Source: CAVLCC01 sp963661535
Lineage (GTDB): Bacteria; Actinomycetota; Coriobacteriia; Coriobacteriales; CADBOM01
Direction: 5' to 3'
Length of the DNA stretch: 56,381 nt
Assembly (NCBI GenBank): GCA_963661535.1
Contig: CAVLCC010000006.1
Span: 1 to 56,381 of the forward strand
Positions 7,577 through 16,027 of the stretch are shown here, piece after piece. A program made the translations under genes and the position numbers. How positions within the stretch are numbered: the first letter of the stretch is position 1; each line of letters opens with the position of its first letter. The notes under the pieces were generated by a model that ran no database searches, had not been told where the DNA came from, and saw nothing but the letters and a program-made list of their open reading frames with translations.

Positions 7577-8985
7577 TCAGAACACTCTTGAGTCATACTC
7601 GATTTGCAAGCCTTCTCATCTTGCTTAGAAACCTTTGAACGCAAATATAAATATATATATCCTAAGATTCCAGATACAGCAGAACCTGCTAAGATTGCCG
7701 TCTTTGCTATTACGGTTAGTTCGAGATCCACAAAAGACAAGTTTGCAACAAAAATGGCCATCGTAAAGCCTACTCCGCCAAGCATTGCGGCACCGAGCAT
7801 ATGCGACCAAGTTACATTTTGTGGCAGCTTAGACAAACCAGACTTCACAATTCCTAGGCTCATAAGCATAATTCCTAGAGGTTTTCCAATAAACAATCCA
7901 AAGAAAACGCCATAAAATACAGGGCTGCTAATTAAATCATTTACTGGAAGAGAGGTTATTGCAACATTAGCATTTGTTAGCGCAAACAGTGGCAAAATCA
8001 TAAAGTTGACCCACGGGCTCAATACGCGGTTTAATCTTGTAGCTGGAGGAACTACTTCTCGAGAGATTTTAGAGAGGTTCATTGCATTGTCGATATATTC
8101 GCTTTGACCCATTACAGGCTTGCTTGCATCATATCCAGAAATGGCATCTGCTGCACGTTTTGACGACCAGCTTCCAAACTTTTTGGGATTAACACACGCA
8201 TTTGCAGGAATTGTAAAGGCAAGCACAACTCCAGCAATTGTTGAGTGCACACCCGACATAAAAACGCAATACCATAAAACGCAGCCAATCAACAGATATG
8301 GAACCAGTGAATATATATGCAGGCGGTTCATGGCTACTAAAACCAATATAACTGCTGCTGCGGCTATAAGCCAAAATGCGGAGGGGGCTTGCCCATAGAA
8401 CAGTGCAATTATAAATATTGCTATTATGTCATCTGCTACAGCAAGTGTGCTTAAAAATACGCGCACGCCAGAGGGAACCTTTGAACCCAAAAGCGAGAGC
8501 ACGCCTAGAGCAAATGCAATGTCTGTTGCAGTTGGAACTCCCCAACCACCAATAGACTCTGGATGACCGGAGTTTATAATCAGATAGATTATTAGTGGCA
8601 TCGTTACTCCACCAAATGCAGCGCCTATTGGCAAAATTGCTTGGCGAAAATCCGATAGCTGTCCTACTGTCATCTCGTATTTTATTTCAAGACCTACCGA
8701 CAAAAAGAAAATTGCCATTAAGATGTCATTTATGATGAGAGCAAGCGACATGCTTACTTTACTGTCTCCAAGCCCTATTGATAGCTCTGTATTCCAAAAT
8801 GCAACAAATCCATCTCCAGCACTAGTATTTGCAACAATTAAAGCAATAACTGCAGCTAAGAGCATTATTCCCGCAGCCTTGATTGAAGATTGTGTAAATT
8901 CACCAAGCTTCGCAACACGTTTTTTTCTTGGCACAGCTTGTTCAAAAAAAATATCTTCAGATTCTTTTGAAGCACTACCACTCAT
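7573..8985 (-). CDS. nhaA: Na+/H+ antiporter NhaA
   Basis: A 470-residue inner-membrane Na+(Li+)/H+ antiporter with about 12 hydrophobic segments. The NhaA signatures ATDIAFALG and LAVADDI are present; the two Asp of the latter (about residues 185-186) correspond to the ion-binding DD pair. The chosen ATG at 8985 lies 7 bases after AGAAGG; an in-frame GTG at 9069 would add 28 residues with no ribosome-binding site. The protein is somewhat longer than E. coli NhaA, with a ~35-residue charged N-terminus and a basic C-terminal tail. The next gene overlaps its stop by 4 bases. A hairpin and a short overlapping upstream ORF lie in the leader. Confidence 0.93.
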   Translation of the reverse strand: MSGSASKESEDIFFEQAVPRKKRVAKLGEFTQSSIKAAGIMLLAAVIALIVANTSAGDGFVAFWNTELSIGLGDSKVSMSLALIINDILMAIFFLSVGLEIKYEMTVGQLSDFRQAILPIGAAFGGVTMPLIIYLIINSGHPESIGGWGVPTATDIAFALGVLSLLGSKVPSGVRVFLSTLAVADDIIAIFIIALFYGQAPSAFWLIAAAAVILVLVAMNRLHIYSLVPYLLIGCVLWYCVFMSGVHSTIAGVVLAFTIPANACVNPKKFGSWSSKRAADAISGYDASKPVMGQSEYIDNAMNLSKISREVVPPATRLNRVLSPWVNFMILPLFALTNANVAITSLPVNDLISSPVFYGVFFGLFIGKPLGIMLMSLGIVKSGLSKLPQNVTWSHMLGAAMLGGVGFTMAIFVANLSFVDLELTVIAKTAILAGSAVSGILGYIYLYLRSKVSKQDEKACKSSMTQECSE

Positions 8986-9043
8986 AATGAGCCTTCTCTC
9001 TTTATTAAACCACTCAAGTTCAAAACATGAGCAAGATATAAAT

Positions 9044-9076
9044 TTGCGTTGTGCATCCCTCCAATACACAACGCAA
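9044..9076 (-). promoter_or_regulatory. Leader hairpin with ribosome-binding site in its loop, ahead of nhaA
   Basis: The 10-base arms 9044-9053 and 9067-9076 (TTGCGTTGTG and its reverse complement) are perfect and enclose a 13-base loop that contains GGAGG followed directly by ATG on the minus strand. From this ATG (9056) a 24-codon ORF runs to a TGA at 8984-8982 that overlaps the nhaA ATG (8985-8983). This resembles a leader peptide coupled to nhaA, though the GGAGG is too close to the ATG to be a good initiation site. Confidence 0.5.
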
Positions 9077-9099
9077 TAAAATCAAACTACTACATAGAT

Positions 9100-9105
9100 A
9101 TTATA
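9100..9105 (-). promoter_or_regulatory. -10 box (TATAAT) for nhaA
   Basis: A perfect TATAAT on the minus strand, about 25 bases upstream of the leader hairpin. No good -35 hexamer at 16-18 bases is visible. It would give a leader of about 108 bases. The rest of the stretch 8986-9319 holds only this leader and the downstream terminator of the LCP gene; no other gene is seen. Confidence 0.4.
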
Positions 9106-9248
9106 ATATATTCAGACACACAAGATGTATATCGGTAGAAATAACAAGATAATGTAATAGATTGTAGTGCGATGCATTATGTAACATAAGGCATCGATAT
9201 ATTTTTTTCAAACATGCTATATCGAGTTTTGCTACGTCATTACAAATT

Positions 9249-9283
9249 AAAAAAAGCAGCCCTCATAAAAAGGGAGCTGCTTT
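9249..9283 (-). terminator. Rho-independent terminator of the LCP gene
   Basis: On the minus strand AAAGCAGC (9283-9276) pairs with GCTGCTTT (9260-9253), extended by a short inner CCT/AGG pairing, and is followed by a run of seven T (9255-9249). It starts 37 bases after the LCP stop codon. Confidence 0.85.
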
Positions 9284-9319
9284 AAAAAACTTAAATCACA
9301 GGCAAGATCTAAAAAAAGA

Positions 9320-10804
9320 CTAGTTCTTCCAGTCAGAACCCACAATCACCATGAGTTTGCCATCAAATGAGTATCTGTTATTAGACGCTACAACCTGACC
9401 AGTGCCCAAAACATTAACGATATCATTTGCGACCTGCTTGTCTGCCTCGTCGTTATAAATCACCAGTGTGCTGTCATATACAAACTGATTGGTGTTGCCC
9501 GTATCATTAATTGTATAGCCTTGAGCTTGTAGCTTAGAAGCTGCTTGGCTTGCAGAGCCTTCGACTCCTCCGCCATTTCTAACAGTTAGAGGATACGAAG
9601 ACCTTTGCACATTTACCGACGATGTAGAACTAGACGACTCAGTTGTTCCAGATGAATTTTTGTATTCGTCTGATACAACTCCAGATAAGCTTTCGTCTTG
9701 AGAGTCAGGAATTCCTCCAGAATCTATAGTTGCCATCATGTTTTTCCACGCAGTTTCATCTGCAATAACATACGAAATTCCATCTATAGTTTTTGGAGAT
9801 GAAGGAACCGTGTAGGTATAAATATTGTCAGTTGACATGCCGCTTAGCTCGTTGGCCAACCCAACAATTGTTTGCACATCCATATCTGTGGTCACAGCAC
9901 CTGCAATAGAGTTTACAGCCGAAAGCATTGTTGGAGCATCGGCTTGCAAAACCTTAGAAGCTAGCGCTTGCAAGAACATTCTTTGGTTGGCTTGTCGTTG
10001 GTAGTCTCCAATAGATGTATTTCTAGAACGACAGAATATTAGCGCATGCTCGCCGTCTAAGACTTGAGTGCCTGCGTCAACCTCACCACCTGCATCCCAG
10101 TCTTCAATTGCAAATGGAACATTTACCTCAACGCCTCCAAGTGTATCCACTAAACCTTTAAAGCCACTAAAGTCAATCTCTGCGTAGTGCGAAATTTCTA
10201 CACCCGCAAAATTTGATACAGCCTGAACCGCGCCTTTAGCTCCACCATATGCATGAGCAGCATTTATTTTTTGATATCCATGACCTTCAATTTGAACACG
10301 TGTATCTCTAGGAATAGAAACCAAAACTGCTCGTTTATTTTTGGGGTCAATTCTTGCCAAAATAATGGTATCTGTTCTATCAGGCTCGTTTTCTTCGCGA
10401 CCGTCTGTTCCCATCAAAAGCATATAGTATGGATCTGAGGATTGTGTGCGAACCAAAACATCACCTAGGTCTCCAAGTCCACCTTGGAGTTGGCTGTTAA
10501 CCATTCCTATCCATCCAAGCGCAGCTGCTCCGCCGCCCAAAACCAAAGCAAGCGCAACCACTACTACCGTAATAACAATGTGTTTGCGCCTCTTGTTTTT
10601 TTTGCGAAGTTTTGAATAGTTGTCACGCGATACTGACCTACTATAACCGCCAGCATTTCGCTCCGATGAAGTAGCCACGTGGCTAATTTGACTTCTAGAA
10701 TAATCACGTCCAGCTTTTTTGTGCGATGAATTTCGCACATGTGCGGCTCTTGAATAATCGCCATTTTGAGCTGACGTAGTTTTTTTAGTTCTTTTTGAAC
10801 TCAT
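9320..10804 (-). CDS. LCP (LytR-CpsA-Psr) family protein with LytR C-terminal domain
   Basis: A 494-residue type II membrane protein that attaches glycopolymers to peptidoglycan (family role). The cytosolic N-terminus (residues 1-75) is basic and repeats the motif YSR four times; one membrane segment follows (about 77-100). The LCP domain shows LLMGTDGR, RTDTIILARID, SIPRDTRV, INAAHAYGG, DTLGGVEV and CRSRNT, the last being the Arg-rich phosphate-binding site. A Ser/Thr-rich linker leads to a LytR_C domain (about 400-490; LTVRNGGGVEGSA, GYTINDTGN). The ATG at 10804 was chosen over the GTG at 10810 because the latter forms part of the GAGGTG ribosome-binding site. It is monocistronic with its own terminator. 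Confidence 0.9.
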   Translation of the reverse strand: MSSKRTKKTTSAQNGDYSRAAHVRNSSHKKAGRDYSRSQISHVATSSERNAGGYSRSVSRDNYSKLRKKNKRRKHIVITVVVVALALVLGGGAAALGWIGMVNSQLQGGLGDLGDVLVRTQSSDPYYMLLMGTDGREENEPDRTDTIILARIDPKNKRAVLVSIPRDTRVQIEGHGYQKINAAHAYGGAKGAVQAVSNFAGVEISHYAEIDFSGFKGLVDTLGGVEVNVPFAIEDWDAGGEVDAGTQVLDGEHALIFCRSRNTSIGDYQRQANQRMFLQALASKVLQADAPTMLSAVNSIAGAVTTDMDVQTIVGLANELSGMSTDNIYTYTVPSSPKTIDGISYVIADETAWKNMMATIDSGGIPDSQDESLSGVVSDEYKNSSGTTESSSSTSSVNVQRSSYPLTVRNGGGVEGSASQAASKLQAQGYTINDTGNTNQFVYDSTLVIYNDEADKQVANDIVNVLGTGQVVASNNRYSFDGKLMVIVGSDWKN

Positions 10805-11102
10805 AAACACCTCATAGGTCTCGACCCACTATATGGTGACACACTTATCTGCATTATTTGCAATCCTCACAATTTCAACAGAAAAACACCATTAAAAGAG
10901 GCATATATAAGCCGCAAGTGGCATTTAATTTTGCATCTTCGTTTATAAAACTAGCAATTTGCATGCCTGGCTGCAACTTATAACCTTTGACCTCCATGAG
11001 TCTTGGCTTATCGTTCAAATTAAACATGCGACCAAAAACAACAAAACAAACAATCAGAATTTGTTCGCATATCCAAATTCAACATTAAAAGGATAAAGCA
11101 AA

Positions 11103-12401
11103 TTATCCTCTATTTGCAAATTCTACTAGGGCAGCGGTTCTTTCTATGTTGGCACCTACCGATGCAAGCTTGCCAACATAGTCTTCATATCCTCTATCAA
11201 TGTGCTGAATTTGATACACCGTAGTCTGCCCATCTGCAGCAAGTCCAGCTAATACCAAGGCTGCTCCACCGCGCAAATCACTAGATTGCACAGGTGCTCC
11301 CGAGAGCTGTTTTACGCCTTCAATAATTGCATGATGTCCATCAACTCTAACGTCTGCTCCCATCCTTGTAATTTCTGAAGCAAACATAAATCTGTTTTCA
11401 AAAACGTTTTCTGTTATTACTGAGCTTCCATTTGCAATTGTAGATAAAACCATAAACTGCGCTTGAAGATCTGTTGGAAAACCGGGATGAGGCAAAGTTT
11501 GAATATCGCAAGGCTTTATCTCGCCTGTACGAGACACAGTTATGGAGTCGCCATCTTCTGTAATATCTACGCCCATATGTGCTAAAACCGCCAAAGCGCG
11601 TCTTAGATTATTTGGATCTGCACCAACAACTGTTAGTGGACCTTCGCATAAAGCGCCAGCAACCAAGAATGTGCCAGCTTCTATTCTGTCTCCAACAACG
11701 CTGTGCTCCTCGCATGGATGAAGTTCGCTAGTTCCCTCAATGGTTATTATGGGGCTGCCCATTCCGCTAATGTTTGCGCCCATTTCGTTTAAGAAATTTG
11801 CAAGATCGCATATTTCTGGCTCTCGGGCAGCATTTTCGATAGTGGTTTGACCTTGTGCAGCAACAGCTGCCATCATCAAGTTTTCGGTGGCACCAACCGA
11901 AGGGAAATCAAGCGACACATTTGCGCCATGCAATCCATCTGGAACATTAGCCTCTATATAGCCATGCGAAGCTTCAAAAACAACACCCAAAGCTTCTAGC
12001 GACTGAATATGCATATCTAGCTTGCGCGAACCTATACGACATCCTCCAGGCATTGCTACTTTTGCACGTCCAAATCTAGCAATCAAAGGGCCCAAAACAG
12101 ATATGGAGGCACGCATCTTGGCAACTAGCTCATATGGTGTCTCATATGTAGAAACGTAAGTTGTATCAATATACAACTCATGATCTTTATTTAGAACACT
12201 CGCTCCTAGAGTCTCAATAACTTGCCCCATAACATGCACATCCGAAATTCCTGGCACATTGGTTATATGGTATTTTCCAGGCGCAATAATAGATGCAGCC
12301 ATCAGCTTTAGAACCGAGTTTTTTGCCCCTCGCACTTGAACGGTTCCTGTTATTGTGTTGCCTCCAATAACATTTATGACTTCTTCGGTTTTGGCTTCCA
12401 T
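11103..12401 (-). CDS. murA: UDP-N-acetylglucosamine 1-carboxyvinyltransferase
   Basis: A 432-residue cytosolic enzyme that transfers enolpyruvate from PEP to UDP-GlcNAc, the first committed step of peptidoglycan synthesis. The length is typical. The Lys-Asn pair (residues 27-28) in GAKNSVLKLMAA, the catalytic Cys121 in MPGGCRIGSRKLD (the fosfomycin target), and GFPTDLQAQFM are present. The ATG follows AAGGGGA. The family often has PGGCAIGSRP; here Ala is Arg and Pro is Lys, a variation seen in divergent MurA. It stands between the LCP and bactofilin-like genes on the same strand with gaps of 200-300 bases, so each may have its own promoter. Confidence 0.93.
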   Translation of the reverse strand: MEAKTEEVINVIGGNTITGTVQVRGAKNSVLKLMAASIIAPGKYHITNVPGISDVHVMGQVIETLGASVLNKDHELYIDTTYVSTYETPYELVAKMRASISVLGPLIARFGRAKVAMPGGCRIGSRKLDMHIQSLEALGVVFEASHGYIEANVPDGLHGANVSLDFPSVGATENLMMAAVAAQGQTTIENAAREPEICDLANFLNEMGANISGMGSPIITIEGTSELHPCEEHSVVGDRIEAGTFLVAGALCEGPLTVVGADPNNLRRALAVLAHMGVDITEDGDSITVSRTGEIKPCDIQTLPHPGFPTDLQAQFMVLSTIANGSSVITENVFENRFMFASEITRMGADVRVDGHHAIIEGVKQLSGAPVQSSDLRGGAALVLAGLAADGQTTVYQIQHIDRGYEDYVGKLASVGANIERTAALVEFANRG

Positions 12402-12610
12402 ATTTATTCCCCTTTTGATTTGGATATGCCCAAGATTTATTTTTTATAAAAACAAATGTCCGTTATATTTTTTTGATACAACGGACTATTTGTTCGCCTT
12501 TGATTATTTGCATTAGCCGGTGCTTGCCGGTGTTTAACTTTGCTCACCTAGTTTAATTATGCACGTTTTTAAAACATGTGTGTATATAAAATTTACCCAC
12601 GCGCAAGCTA

Positions 12611-13762
12611 TTATTGTTGTGGAGTATTTGAGGTTGTTGGATTTGCTGGCGGCACAACAGGATTATTTGCATTATCTGCCTTAACCTTGAAGAATAGCGC
12701 ACGCACACAATATCCAAACAAATACATGGTACTAAACACTGAAACTGCAGGTCCTACAAATGGAACAAGTGTTAACACTCCTGCAATAGCTGCAATTATT
12801 AACGCAGACAAAATACTATTCATATTCTTAAATAACATTTTGCCAACTGCGGCACAAGTAAATGGAACAGCAACGCACAAAAGTGCAATTATTGCACATA
12901 TAAGTGCAATCGAAAGAGGTATAGTAACCGTAAATACAAGCAGCAAAACACATACAAGCGGAGCGACTATTATGGAAACAAAACCAGTTATTAGCACTCC
13001 AGCTGGAGAAGTTTGAAACATCTCGGCACTTGCATTAACAGGTCTTTTTAGAAGTGCAGCAATAAGAACAGACATTACCAAAGTAGACAAAATTACTACA
13101 ACAAGCGCAATCATAAAAGCAGCAGTAATACCTGTAAGAAGTCCGGCCATTGCGCCAGAATTTACAGATATTTCCTTTGCATTAATGCTTGCCGACTGAG
13201 AAATACTAGGCTCTGTGCTTGAAGAGATTTTTAGCGTTCCTGTAATCTTGGCATTGTCGCCAACAACAACTGTTGCTGCGCTAATTTCAACATCTCCCTC
13301 TACAGTTCCATCAATTATTGCTGTTGAAGATGCAATGTGAAGACATTTTGCTGTGCCATAAAAACTTGCATCAGATGCTGCAATGTATAATCCATTAACA
13401 GAGGTGCCTTGACCGAATCTAACAGTATTTCCTGCTACTGTGGCATTTTTTGCAATTTTTGTTGAGTTAAATACAAGCGAGTTTGCGGCAGCCCTAATAT
13501 TGCCAGCAACATTTGTGGAGTTTGTCTCAATCGAATTGCCAGCAGCTATTATATCTCCGCCAACTTCTGCTTGAGAAATGTTTGTTGTATCTCCTGCCCA
13601 ATAGAGATCTGAGTCGACCTTTTGAGTTGTTATAGACTCGCTTGATGCAGATGCGTTGCCTGCTGTGTCTTGCTCTAACGCAAAGGCAGATGTGCTTGCA
13701 AAAACAAGACATATAACCATTGCAAGTGCTATCGCTATGGATTGTTTTTTTAGATTTTTCAC
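12611..13762 (-). CDS. Bactofilin-like polymer-forming domain protein with membrane C-terminus
   Basis: A 383-residue secreted or membrane protein. The start is taken as GTG at 13762, six bases after AGGAGG, which gives a clear signal peptide (KNLKKQ, a hydrophobic core, then AFA). Residues ~40-190 form a repetitive beta-helix-like region (VGGDIIAAGNSIE, VAGNIRAAANS, VEGDVEISAATVVVGD), as in bactofilin/polymer-forming cytoskeletal domains. The C-terminal half has about four to five hydrophobic segments with Ala/Val/Leu-rich sequence, ending in a Pro/Asn/Thr-rich tail. Its function is unknown; family members shape or organise the envelope. It is divergent from nadE. Confidence 0.72.
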   Translation of the reverse strand: MKNLKKQSIAIALAMVICLVFASTSAFALEQDTAGNASASSESITTQKVDSDLYWAGDTTNISQAEVGGDIIAAGNSIETNSTNVAGNIRAAANSLVFNSTKIAKNATVAGNTVRFGQGTSVNGLYIAASDASFYGTAKCLHIASSTAIIDGTVEGDVEISAATVVVGDNAKITGTLKISSSTEPSISQSASINAKEISVNSGAMAGLLTGITAAFMIALVVVILSTLVMSVLIAALLKRPVNASAEMFQTSPAGVLITGFVSIIVAPLVCVLLLVFTVTIPLSIALICAIIALLCVAVPFTCAAVGKMLFKNMNSILSALIIAAIAGVLTLVPFVGPAVSVFSTMYLFGYCVRALFFKVKADNANNPVVPPANPTTSNTPQQ

Positions 13763-14051
13763 GTAGTTCCTCCTAATTTTGTTAAAAATTAAATATCTAA
13801 AATGTAGTTTTTTTGTGCGCTTTATTATTTTTGCAGGTAAAGCTTGAATTATCAATGACGCACTCACTATACGGCAGACGCGCTGCAAACATAATATGCT
13901 TTACAATTTAAAAAACAAAATATCGATATAAATTTTTCATATTGGTTTTATATAAATGATTAACATAAATATTATGGATGTTTTTCTTTTTTAAGAGTAC
14001 AGGTTTGGATAAACATTTGAAAAATGAGATCGTAGGAGGTGGCACGCAAAT

Positions 14052-15968
14052 ATGCACGATGGATTTATAAAAGTTGCAGTTGGAGCTCCAAAAATTGAAG
14101 TAGCAAATTGCAAGCAAAACGCTCAAAATGCAATAGATTTAATTGAGAAAATGGCATCCCAAGGTGCAAAAATATGCGTGTTGCCGGAGCTGTGCATTAC
14201 AGGATATGCTTGCGGGGATTTATTTTTGCAAGACAAATTGCTTAAGTCTGCAAAAGATACACTCCGCAAAATTGAAGAAGCCGTCAAGGATATTGATGCT
14301 CTTATATTTGTTGGACTTCCATTTGAAAAGGGATCAAAGCTCTACAACGTTGCTGCTGCTATTTGTGGTGGTCGCGTGATTGCCTTTATTCCAAAAAGCA
14401 ATATTCCTAGCTATAACGAGTTTTATGAAACAAGGCATTTTGTGCCTGTAAAAGATGAGGGTGTATCTTGGGTTTTATGGGACGATCGCAAGATTCCATT
14501 TGGCGCAAATATCTTGCTGCAATGCAATCAGGTTCCAAATCTTGCGGTGGCCGCTGAGATATGCGAAGATCTTTGGGTAACAGAGCCTCCAAGCACAAAA
14601 CACGTGCTTGCTGGAGCCACAATTGTTGCAAACTTGTCGGCTAGCAATGAGATTGTTGGCAAAAGTGCATATAGAAAAACGCTTGTTTGCTCCCAAAGTG
14701 CTAGGCTTGTTTGTGGATATGCATATGCAAATGCTGGAATTGGAGAGTCTACAACAGACGTTGTATATTCAGGCCAAGGTTTAATTGCAGAAAATGGAAT
14801 TATGCTTGCGCAGTCTCCTCAATTTAAAAACGAAATTGCATTTGCAGATATCGATGTGGATAGACTGGTTTTTGAGCGTCGCAGGATGAGCACTTTTCCA
14901 GTTCAAAATGCGGATGACTACGAGATAGTGTGTTTTGATCTTCAACTATGTGAGACCAAGCTAAATCGCAAGTTTGATCCAACGCCATTTGTTCCTAGTA
15001 GCACATCTGAGTGCGACGAGCGAAGCTATGAGATATCTAAAATTCAATCGATGGGATTAGCCAAGCGCATTGAACACACTGGGTGCAAGCATGTAATAAT
15101 AGGCGTGTCTGGAGGTTTGGACTCTACCTTAGCTTTATTGGTGGCGGCTAACGCTTTTGACTATTTAGGACTTGAGCGTGCTGGAATTATAGCTGTTACA
15201 ATGCCATGCTTTGGAACCTCGGATAGCACATATAAAAATGCTTGCGAGCTAGCAACTTGTTTGGGTTCTACGCTTCGCACCATAAATATCAAAAATGCAG
15301 TTTTGACTCATTTTGTTGATATTGAACATGACCCAAGCAGCCAAGACGTGACATACGAAAATGCACAAGCGCGTGAGCGAACACAGGTTCTCATGGATTT
15401 GGCTAACCAATATGGTGGAATTGTTGTTGGAACAGGAGATTTATCGGAGCTTGCGCTTGGTTGGGCAACATATAACGGCGACCATATGTCGATGTATGCT
15501 CCAAATTCTTCGATTCCAAAAACGTTGGTTAAATACCTTGTTCAGTATTATGCAAAGAATTGCGAAGATCCAAAATTGCAAGATGTTTTGCAAAAAATAC
15601 TAGACACACCAATAAGCCCTGAACTATTGCCCACAAAAGATGGCAAAATATCGCAAAAGACAGAAGAGGTTGTAGGGCCATACATTTTGCACGATTTCTT
15701 CTTATATTACATGTTAAGGGCTGGTTTTTGCCCAGCAAAAATATACCGCGTGGCAAAGATGGCGTTTGAGTCTAAGTATAGTTCAGAAGAAATTCTAAAG
15801 TGGTTAAAGAGCTTTTATAAAAGATTTTTCTCTCAGCAGTTTAAGCGCTCTTGTATGCCCGATGGTCCTAAGGTTGGCTCGGTTGCACTTTCTCCACGTG
15901 GAGATTTGCGAATGCCAAGCGATGCATCTGTTCAAATATGGGCAGATGAACTTAAAGATTTGGAATAG
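14052..15968 (+). CDS. nadE: Glutamine-dependent NAD+ synthetase
   Basis: A 638-residue two-domain enzyme that makes NAD+ from nicotinic acid adenine dinucleotide with glutamine as the ammonia source. The N-terminal nitrilase-type glutaminase has its Glu46 (VLPELCITGY), Lys115 (IPKSNIP) and Cys171 (AAEICEDLW) triad. The C-terminal synthetase has the ATP-binding SGGLDS loop (353-358) and the GTGDLSELALGW motif. The length fits the glutamine-dependent class. AGGAGG lies 12 bases before the ATG. A Na+/H+ antiporter gene follows after 59 bases on the same strand. Confidence 0.94.
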   Translation: MHDGFIKVAVGAPKIEVANCKQNAQNAIDLIEKMASQGAKICVLPELCITGYACGDLFLQDKLLKSAKDTLRKIEEAVKDIDALIFVGLPFEKGSKLYNVAAAICGGRVIAFIPKSNIPSYNEFYETRHFVPVKDEGVSWVLWDDRKIPFGANILLQCNQVPNLAVAAEICEDLWVTEPPSTKHVLAGATIVANLSASNEIVGKSAYRKTLVCSQSARLVCGYAYANAGIGESTTDVVYSGQGLIAENGIMLAQSPQFKNEIAFADIDVDRLVFERRRMSTFPVQNADDYEIVCFDLQLCETKLNRKFDPTPFVPSSTSECDERSYEISKIQSMGLAKRIEHTGCKHVIIGVSGGLDSTLALLVAANAFDYLGLERAGIIAVTMPCFGTSDSTYKNACELATCLGSTLRTINIKNAVLTHFVDIEHDPSSQDVTYENAQARERTQVLMDLANQYGGIVVGTGDLSELALGWATYNGDHMSMYAPNSSIPKTLVKYLVQYYAKNCEDPKLQDVLQKILDTPISPELLPTKDGKISQKTEEVVGPYILHDFFLYYMLRAGFCPAKIYRVAKMAFESKYSSEEILKWLKSFYKRFFSQQFKRSCMPDGPKVGSVALSPRGDLRMPSDASVQIWADELKDLE

Positions 15969-15992
15969 TGAATGTTATTGATGATTATCAAC

Positions 15993-16011
15993 TGCTAGCA
16001 AATTGCTAGCA
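15993..16011 (+). promoter_or_regulatory. 19-bp perfect dyad upstream of the antiporter
   Basis: TGCTAGCAA A TTGCTAGCA forms a 9+1+9 perfect dyad between nadE and the antiporter gene, ending 4 bases before the AGGAG ribosome-binding site. It could be a repressor operator or an mRNA hairpin that affects translation of the antiporter. Confidence 0.5.
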
Positions 16012-16027
16012 TATTAGGAGTAAGAGA

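Noticed and set aside
9044..9069. Longer NhaA starting at GTG 9069
   Set aside because: The added 28 residues have no ribosome-binding site and are Trp/Cys/Arg-rich, unlike an NhaA N-terminus; ATG 8985 has AGAAGG at good distance.
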